From Pectobacterium fontis (GTDB lineage: Bacteria; Pseudomonadota; Gammaproteobacteria; Enterobacterales; Enterobacteriaceae): a DNA stretch of 64,000 nucleotides. A model generated the notes under the pieces. It ran no database searches. It had not been told where the DNA came from and saw nothing but the letters and a program-made list of their open reading frames with translations. Positions 58,675 to 64,000 of this stretch are shown one piece after another; the stretch's first letter is position 1; each line of letters opens with the position of its first letter. Made by a program: the position numbers and the translations under genes. The stretch is taken from assembly GCF_000803215.1 (NCBI RefSeq), contig NZ_JSXC01000012.1:62001-126000 (forward strand). The letters are read 5' to 3'.

Positions 58675-58718
58675 AGACGAGAGAAGCACCCTGAATCCTT
58701 GTTTTCTCGTCTTTTTTT
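58675..58718 (+). terminator. Intrinsic terminator in the leader of the DASS transporter gene
   Basis: AGACGAGA (58675-58682) and TCTCGTCT (58705-58712), a stem around a 22-nt loop, run into a block of seven T (58712-58718). It lies 357 bp after yidE and 127 bp before the transporter start. It could end yidE read-through, end a short RNA started near 58650, or act as an attenuator. Confidence 0.72.
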
Positions 58719-58844
58719 CCGCAGATGATTCCTGTTGCGTTGTTTCAGCAGGGTGACGAAGGAAGAACAACGAAATACCCACTCCTCCGCACGGGACATC
58801 CGCCGTGAATACAGCATTCCGTTTTAATGAAGAGTGGTGTTCTT

Positions 58845-60257
58845 ATGTCTGCGAATAATAGCAGGTTGCTAAAACTTCTAGTTATCCTTTGTATTGCCGG
58901 TGGCTTATGGTTATTGCCGGTTCCCGATGGGGTTAAACCCGATGCCTGGCACCTGATGGCGATTTTCATCGCCACGGTTGTCGGTCTGATTCTTTCTCCT
59001 TACCCGCTTGGCGCGATGGCGATGTTCAGCCTGACGTCGGTCGCCATATTAGGGTTATTATCCATTAAAGATGTGCTGGCGGGCTTTAGCGATCCTACCA
59101 TTTGGATGATCGCCTGTGCCTTCTTTATCTCGCGCGGCTTTATCAAAACCGGCTTTGGTCGCCGTATTGGCCTGCTGTTCATCAGCAAGCTGGGGAATAG
59201 CTCTCTCGGCCTGGCGTATGGTCTGGTGTTTACCGACCTGCTATTCGCTCCGGCGATGCCTTCCACGTCTGCACGCTGCGGTGGGATCATCACGCCGCTG
59301 TTTCGCTCTATTGCCGAAGCCTACGATTCCACGCCGGAGAAAGGCACACAGCGCCGCATTGGTGCGTTTCTGGTGCAGTCCATTTTCCAGTGTAACGCCG
59401 TGACGTCTGCCATGTTCATGACCTCCATGGCGGGCAACCCGATGGTGGCGAAGCTGGCTTCCCAGTTCGGTATTCACATCAGTTGGACGGACTGGGCATT
59501 GGCGACACTGCTGCCGGGTTTCCTGTCCTTGGCGCTGATCCCTTACCTGATTTACCGTTTCTATCCGCCTGAACTGAAGAAAACCTCAGAAATGCGCGCT
59601 ATCGCCGTCGAAAGACTGCGTGAAATGGGCAAAATGACCCGCGATGAGTGGGTGGTGCTGAGTGTATTCCTGGGGCTGGTAACCTTCTGGGTACTCGGTT
59701 CAACCTTAAACATCGATGCGACCCTGACCGCGTTGGCTGGCCTGAGCGTGCTGTTGCTCAGCCGTGCGCTGACCTGGGACGATGTGGTGAGTGAGAAAGA
59801 GGCCTGGCACACCGTGGTATGGTTTGCCGTGCTGATGACGCTGGCGGGCCAGCTCAACAAAATGGGCCTCATTGCCTGGCTGGGCGGTCTGGCAGGTAAT
59901 GCGGTCAGCGGAATGCACTGGCTACCGATGCTGGGTCTGCTGTTGCTGGTTTATTACTACAGCCACTACCTGATGGCGAGCGCGATTGCTCACATCAGCG
60001 CTATGTATGCGATTTTCGTCTCTATCGCGCTGGCTGCCGGTGCGCCACCGATGCTGACCGTACTGGTGTTCGGTATCTTCAGTAACCTGTTTATGTCTAC
60101 GACCCACTACTCCAGTGGCCCGGCACCGATCTTGTTCGGTACAGGCTATGTACCGTTGGGTACGTGGTGGAAGATTGGTTTCTTCATCAGTCTGGTCATC
60201 ATCCCTATCTGGCTGGGTGTTGGCAGCATGTGGTGGAAAGTCCTCGGCTTCTGGTAA
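58845..60257 (+). CDS. DASS-family (SLC13) anion symporter, probably di- or tricarboxylate
   Basis: A 470-aa inner-membrane carrier with about 11-12 hydrophobic segments. Family text: FSDPTIWMIACAFFISRGFI, LGLAYGLVFTDLLFAPAMPSTSARCGG (in pieces), FQCNAVTSAMFMTSMAGNPM with the SNT/TSM-like ion motif, and FSNLFMSTTHYSSGPAPI. The subgroup resembles CitT/TtdT exchangers. The dcuSR genes just downstream point to a C4-dicarboxylate or citrate-like substrate. I prefer ATG 58845; ATG 58827 adds six residues. Confidence 0.9.
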   Translation: MSANNSRLLKLLVILCIAGGLWLLPVPDGVKPDAWHLMAIFIATVVGLILSPYPLGAMAMFSLTSVAILGLLSIKDVLAGFSDPTIWMIACAFFISRGFIKTGFGRRIGLLFISKLGNSSLGLAYGLVFTDLLFAPAMPSTSARCGGIITPLFRSIAEAYDSTPEKGTQRRIGAFLVQSIFQCNAVTSAMFMTSMAGNPMVAKLASQFGIHISWTDWALATLLPGFLSLALIPYLIYRFYPPELKKTSEMRAIAVERLREMGKMTRDEWVVLSVFLGLVTFWVLGSTLNIDATLTALAGLSVLLLSRALTWDDVVSEKEAWHTVVWFAVLMTLAGQLNKMGLIAWLGGLAGNAVSGMHWLPMLGLLLLVYYYSHYLMASAIAHISAMYAIFVSIALAAGAPPMLTVLVFGIFSNLFMSTTHYSSGPAPILFGTGYVPLGTWWKIGFFISLVIIPIWLGVGSMWWKVLGFW

Positions 60258-60442
60258 ATACGAATACTGCTGGCTTTTCAGATGTGGCTATTCCTGACGC
60301 GAATACACCGCAGATGTTAAGCCCATTTCCTTTCTTCACGCCTGCGCCCTGTCCTTGTGACGGGGCGTAGGCATCACAGCACGCGAAACGCGACGAAACA
60401 GTATAAGATAACGGTATGATGATGGTTGTTTCGGAGAGTGAC

Positions 60443-62071
60443 ATGGGCAAGAAAAAGGCACCGCTAAAGCTGGGAACATCGGTGTTCCTGATGGTGTCCG
60501 TTGTGCTTGGCGCGGTGTTGCTGGTGGTCTATTCCCTGCTGTTTTTTCGTATTAATCAGCTTTCAGAAGATCATTTGCGAGAAAAAGCCTTTGCGATTGC
60601 TCGTACATTTGCGTCCTCTCCCGTGGTGATTGATGAGCTGAAAGGGATTGGGCGGCCTGAGGATGTGCAGATGGCGGCGGAGATGATCCGCCAGCGTAAT
60701 CAACTGCTCTTTGTCACTGTCACGGACATGGATACGGTGCGCCATAGCCACCCTGAACCGGAAAGAATTGGCGAGCATTTTGCTGGACGGGATATCTATC
60801 CGGCGCTGCTGGGTATGGAAAATTCCGCGACCAACCGGGGAACGCTCGATCCCGCGTTGCGGGTATTTACCCCGGTTTTTGATAATAACCACCAGCAGGT
60901 TGGGGTCGTCGCGTTGGGGATTGCCTTAACCAGTGTGCAGAAGGTGATTAGCGATAATCGCTGGATGATCCCCTGGACGCTACTCGCCGGGGCGCTGGTC
61001 GGTTGGCTCGGCACCTTGATTTTGGTAAAGGTGCTCAAGCGCATTATGCTGGGGTTCGAGCCGTTTGAAATCTCGAACCTGTTTGAACAGCGCAACGCGA
61101 TGCTCAAGCACATTAAAGAGGGCGTTATCGCCGTCGATCAGCGCGGTCGGATTACGGTCATCAATGATGAAGCGCGACGCCTTTTCCGACAGAATAAACC
61201 GCAGGGTAGTGAAATACCTGCTCCAAGGCTAACCGAGCGCGTCAGCGAACAGTGGCTGGAACATCTGCACCTGAAGCAGGTGCTGGAAAGTGGTATGCCG
61301 CGGCGCGATGAAGAGATTAACTTTAACGGCCACCTGCTGCTGACCAACACCGTTCCGGTTTTCGTGAAGGGCGATATTATCGGCGCGATTGCGACGTTCC
61401 GTGATAAAACAGAGATCAGCCAGTTACTGCAACGGTTGAGTGGGATGTCCTACTATGCGGATGCGCTGCGTGCGCAGTCGCACGAGTTTATGAACAAGCT
61501 GCACGTCATCTTGGGGATGTTGCACTTAAAATATTACTCACAGTTGGAAGATTATATCCTGAAGACCGCCAATAATTATCAGGCGGAAATTGGTTCGATT
61601 ATTCGTAAAGTGAAATCGCCAGTGATTGCCGGCTTCCTGTTGGGTAAAATCAACCGGGCGCGCGATCTTGGCATTACGTTGTCCATCAGCGAGGAGAGCC
61701 TGCTGCCGGATACCGATAATGTCGATGCCACGAATGAATTGATTACCGTGTTGGGTAATCTGATTGAGAATGCGATGGACGCGATTGATGGGCAGGAAAA
61801 CTGTGAAATCAGCGTGAGCTTCCACCATCAGAATGGTCGCCTTCACTGTACGGTGGGGGATGACGGCCCCGGTATTGCGCCGGAGAGCCAGGCGCGCATT
61901 TATGAACAGGGATTCTCTACCAAAGGCAGTGGGCGCGGGATCGGCCTGTACCTGACCAAACAGAGTCTGGAGAAGATTGGCGGCACTATCGAGTTTGAAT
62001 CAGAGCCTGAGGTGTACACCCAGTTTTTCGTTACTATTCCTTATCAAGCAAGGCTGTTTGACCATGATTAA
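60443..62071 (+). CDS. dcuS: C4-dicarboxylate-sensing histidine kinase DcuS
   Basis: A 542-aa inner-membrane sensor kinase of the CitA/DcuS type. TM1 about 16-37; periplasmic PAS about 40-175 with the ligand-type text RHSHPEPERIGEHF; TM2 about 178-198; cytoplasmic PAS about 210-330; then the kinase with phospho-acceptor His347 in QSHEFMNKLHVILGM; and HATPase with N-box NLIENAMDAI and GDDGPGI. It is highly similar to E. coli DcuS throughout. ATG 60443 follows GGAGAGTGAC. It overlaps dcuR by 8 bp. Confidence 0.94.
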   Translation: MGKKKAPLKLGTSVFLMVSVVLGAVLLVVYSLLFFRINQLSEDHLREKAFAIARTFASSPVVIDELKGIGRPEDVQMAAEMIRQRNQLLFVTVTDMDTVRHSHPEPERIGEHFAGRDIYPALLGMENSATNRGTLDPALRVFTPVFDNNHQQVGVVALGIALTSVQKVISDNRWMIPWTLLAGALVGWLGTLILVKVLKRIMLGFEPFEISNLFEQRNAMLKHIKEGVIAVDQRGRITVINDEARRLFRQNKPQGSEIPAPRLTERVSEQWLEHLHLKQVLESGMPRRDEEINFNGHLLLTNTVPVFVKGDIIGAIATFRDKTEISQLLQRLSGMSYYADALRAQSHEFMNKLHVILGMLHLKYYSQLEDYILKTANNYQAEIGSIIRKVKSPVIAGFLLGKINRARDLGITLSISEESLLPDTDNVDATNELITVLGNLIENAMDAIDGQENCEISVSFHHQNGRLHCTVGDDGPGIAPESQARIYEQGFSTKGSGRGIGLYLTKQSLEKIGGTIEFESEPEVYTQFFVTIPYQARLFDHD

Positions 62072-62786
62072 TGTACTGATTGTTGATGACGATGCCATGG
62101 TTGCAGAGCTTAACAAATCTTATCTGAACCAGGTTTCTGGCTTTAGCTGCTATGCGACCGTTCCCACGTTGCAGCAGGCGCGCAACCTGTTGATGCAACC
62201 TGACTCGGAAATCGATTTGGTACTGCTGGACATTTACATGCAGCAGGATAATGGACTGGATTTGCTGCCGACTATCCGTGAATTCAGTGAAAAGACGGAC
62301 GTTATCATCATCTCTTCTGCCAGCGATGTGTATACCATCAAAAAAGCGCTGCACTACGGCGTGGTGGATTATCTGATTAAGCCTTTCCAGTTCTCGCGTT
62401 TCGAGCAGGCCCTGACCGCCTATCGCGAAGAGGCGAATTTGTTCAAGCACCGTGATTTTGTTGGGCAGTCGGATATTGATAACCTGATTCGCCGTACCAG
62501 TACTAGCACGGCCAGCGAACGTAAAAAATTGCCGAAAGGGTTGACCAGCCTGACGCTGCGCACCGTCTGCGAGTGGATTGAAGGCAATCAGGGCATTGAG
62601 TTTTCTACCGAGATGTTAGCGAATGCGATTGGTATTTCTCGCGTATCCTGCCGTAAATATCTGATCTACCTGTCCGACACCGGCATCCTGACCACCAATA
62701 TTCTGTACGGCTCTACGGGTCGACCGGTTTACCTGTATCGCCTTCTGCCGGAAAAGCAGGATTCGCTGCGTCAGTATTGTGAATAA
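62064..62786 (+). CDS. dcuR: Response regulator DcuR
   Basis: A 240-aa regulator (E. coli DcuR has 239). The receiver domain begins MINVLIVDDDAMVAELNK with phospho-acceptor Asp56 in LVLLDIYMQ; the C-terminal half carries a helix-turn-helix (TEMLANAIGISRVSCRKYL). ATG 62064 lies inside the end of dcuS. It presumably activates the DASS transporter upstream and dicarboxylate genes elsewhere. A GC-rich hairpin follows. Confidence 0.95.
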   Translation: MINVLIVDDDAMVAELNKSYLNQVSGFSCYATVPTLQQARNLLMQPDSEIDLVLLDIYMQQDNGLDLLPTIREFSEKTDVIIISSASDVYTIKKALHYGVVDYLIKPFQFSRFEQALTAYREEANLFKHRDFVGQSDIDNLIRRTSTSTASERKKLPKGLTSLTLRTVCEWIEGNQGIEFSTEMLANAIGISRVSCRKYLIYLSDTGILTTNILYGSTGRPVYLYRLLPEKQDSLRQYCE

Positions 62787-62823
62787 AATGCGGTGAGTAA
62801 ATAGCAGTAAAAGGTAAGCGGAA

Positions 62824-62849
62824 ACAAGGCGGGAGCGATCCCGCCTTGT
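62824..62849 (+). terminator. dcuR terminator hairpin
   Basis: ACAAGGCGGGA, loop GCGA, TCCCGCCTTGT: a perfect 11-bp stem with a tetraloop 38 bp past the dcuR stop. No T tract follows. Confidence 0.75.
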
Positions 62850-62870
62850 GCTATACACAATTCAGTGACG

Positions 62871-63788
62871 ATGAAACCAGATGGAGTTGGTTTAGTGGAA
62901 CACGATAAATTCATGCGGTACGGCCGCGCGTTAGGGTTATGGCGTAACCCACGGGAAAATATTAAGCCCGAACCCACAAATTATTTCAGTGATGATCCGA
63001 TTTACCTTACGTCCTCAAAAGGGGAGTGGGTTAATCAAATTCAAGAGTGCAAAAAAGAAAATAATCCGTTAGAGAACGGTGTATTTATCTGGACAGAAAC
63101 TAAAGGTACAGGTCACACCTTTGTCTCTGTGCATGAGGGTAATAGTGCTTCTGTTTTCACTTATGGTCGATTCGGTAGACGGTCTGGTGTTGCAGGGGTT
63201 GTCGGTGATGGCATCTTAAATTTTTTGCAGTTTGAGGATGCCAGAACATATTACCGAGAAGAGCTGTACAAGATGGAAGCGAAGGCATTCGTCATTACAG
63301 ATGCCGATCCTGCAATTGCAAGAATGTATTTTGAAAAGTTGTGGTGTTCAGGAAGCAAGGTAAAAGAAACCATCAAGATGGGAGAAAGCACTAAAAGAAA
63401 TGGTCGCACAGTCGATCAATATGATGTGACAGGGGTTAATTGTACAACCCATGCAACAAAAGGCGTGAAGATTGCGGGATCACAGGTATTTGAGGGAGGG
63501 TATATAATTAACTCTCAGATACGGATTAATTACGAAGAAGATTTTGCCGTACCAGTATCGCTACAGCGGTATTTAGAACGAAAAAGTGCTGAGTCATCAA
63601 TGCTCGTTGTTGATATGACCAGTGAGTTCAGAAAGCAGTACCCGAATACCGATAGCTACACACCGATAAGTGAAGATACCACTTTAAGAGTCGTGTCTGA
63701 GGTTGTTTCTGGTATAGGTAAAATTTCACCTTATTCTGGTGGTACTGTCGGTGGGTTATTAGAAGGGATGCATGATGTTAACAAGTAA
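62871..63788 (+). CDS. Effector-like protein with a possible permuted papain-type fold
   Basis: A 305-aa protein whose function I cannot name. Two blocks stand out: GTGHTFVSVHEGNSASVFTYG (split, about 79-100) with a His before a beta strand, and YDVTGVNCTTHATKGVKIAG (split, about 185-205) with a Cys. The order His then Cys, with a helix-starting NCTTH, is that of permuted NlpC/P60 or LRAT-like Cys enzymes. The N-terminus has GRALGLWRNPR. It lacks a signal peptide and is AT-richer than dcuR. The stop overlaps a membrane-protein gene, the layout of an effector-immunity pair. Start uncertain: ATG 62871 or GTG 62895, the latter with GGAG in front. Confidence 0.6.
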   Translation: MKPDGVGLVEHDKFMRYGRALGLWRNPRENIKPEPTNYFSDDPIYLTSSKGEWVNQIQECKKENNPLENGVFIWTETKGTGHTFVSVHEGNSASVFTYGRFGRRSGVAGVVGDGILNFLQFEDARTYYREELYKMEAKAFVITDADPAIARMYFEKLWCSGSKVKETIKMGESTKRNGRTVDQYDVTGVNCTTHATKGVKIAGSQVFEGGYIINSQIRINYEEDFAVPVSLQRYLERKSAESSMLVVDMTSEFRKQYPNTDSYTPISEDTTLRVVSEVVSGIGKISPYSGGTVGGLLEGMHDVNK

Positions 63789-64000
63789 ATGCAAGACTTT
63801 TATTCGATGGCTCAGTATTTTCCTTGTCTCTTTTTTTTATTTGATGAGCATTGCTCTTTTTTCTTTTGGACATGTTCAAGATAAGGAAAGAATGGTTTTT
63901 TCATCTGATAAAACAGTATCAGTTGAATACCATTTTGCGATATTGGCTGATATGCGAGAGTCTATGGATTCCATGTATTCAGCCACACTAATTGGTTTTC
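63772..64000 (+). CDS. Start of a membrane protein, possible immunity partner (partial)
   Basis: From ATG 63772 (or 63775), overlapping the previous gene in another frame, the sequence reads open to the window edge (76 residues). It begins LTSKCKTFIRWLSIFLVSFF, one membrane segment at about 11-32 (WLSIFLVSFFYLMSIALFSF), followed by a likely periplasmic domain starting GHVQDKERMVFSSD. AAGGG lies upstream. A single-span anchor with a periplasmic domain would suit an immunity protein against a periplasm-acting toxin. The rest is outside the window. Confidence 0.6.
   Translation, partial: MMLTSKCKTFIRWLSIFLVSFFYLMSIALFSFGHVQDKERMVFSSDKTVSVEYHFAILADMRESMDSMYSATLIGF

Noticed and set aside
58660-58680. 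FNR site near TTGATTTGATCAG
   Set aside because: The spacing between half-sites is 3 instead of 4 and the right half is imperfect.
60340-60372. Terminator after the carboxylate transporter
   Set aside because: A hairpin with one wobble pair exists (GCCTGCGCCC / GGGCGTAGGC) but has no T tract and lies close to the dcuS start. Too weak to list as a feature.

Overview
The window looks like chromosome of a soft-rot enterobacterium, most likely Pectobacterium. The core proteins (MnmE, YidC, RnpA, L34, DnaA, DnaN, RecF, GyrB, YidA, IbpA/B, DcuS/R) closely resemble those I know from E. coli. The block orders rpmH-dnaA-dnaN-recF-gyrB and yidR-yidQ-ibpA-ibpB-yidE are the enterobacterial ones. Mannonate degradation and a large sugar, nucleoside and sulfonate uptake repertoire fit a plant-associated pectin degrader. 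The genus is inferred; no search was run.

Layout. 0-7.4 kb: end of a membrane protein, a PPTase-like gene with lost motif residues, the hydN-aegA Fe-S pair, an SmvA-type efflux pump with divergent TetR, and the HxlR/qorB pair. 7.6-8.1 kb: decayed hipBA. 8.2-18.8 kb: mnmE, yidC-yidD-rnpA-rpmH leftwards and dnaA-dnaN-recF-gyrB rightwards, parted by a GATC-rich control region. 19-27 kb: two MFS transporters, uxuA with a GntR regulator, a chemoreceptor with a consensus sigma-28 promoter, a LacI-family scrap and yidA.

27.4-32.1 kb is a small, partly AT-rich accessory island of type VI secretion cargo. It holds a lipoprotein; a 3' scrap of a lysR gene; a decayed Hcp protein with a C-terminal extension; its decayed DUF1311-like partner, split by a 105-bp MITE-like element; and an apparently intact PAAR/S-pyocin effector with a downstream immunity candidate. 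The lysR scrap repeats the 3' end of the intact lysR at 32.1-33.0 kb, so the island lies between two direct copies of that sequence.

33-48 kb: an operon joining an oligopeptide-type ABC importer to two nucleoside hydrolases, then an operon joining a sugar-type ABC importer to two sulfatases. 48-53 kb: ssuADCB for alkanesulfonates without ssuE, flanked by two paralogous DUF1471 genes. 53-58 kb: yidR, yidQ, the heat-shock pair ibpA/ibpB with a sigma-32 promoter and a thermosensor-like leader, and yidE. 58-63 kb: a DASS carboxylate transporter with dcuSR behind it. The right edge (62.9-64 kb) carries a second effector-like gene and the start of a membrane gene that may be its immunity partner.
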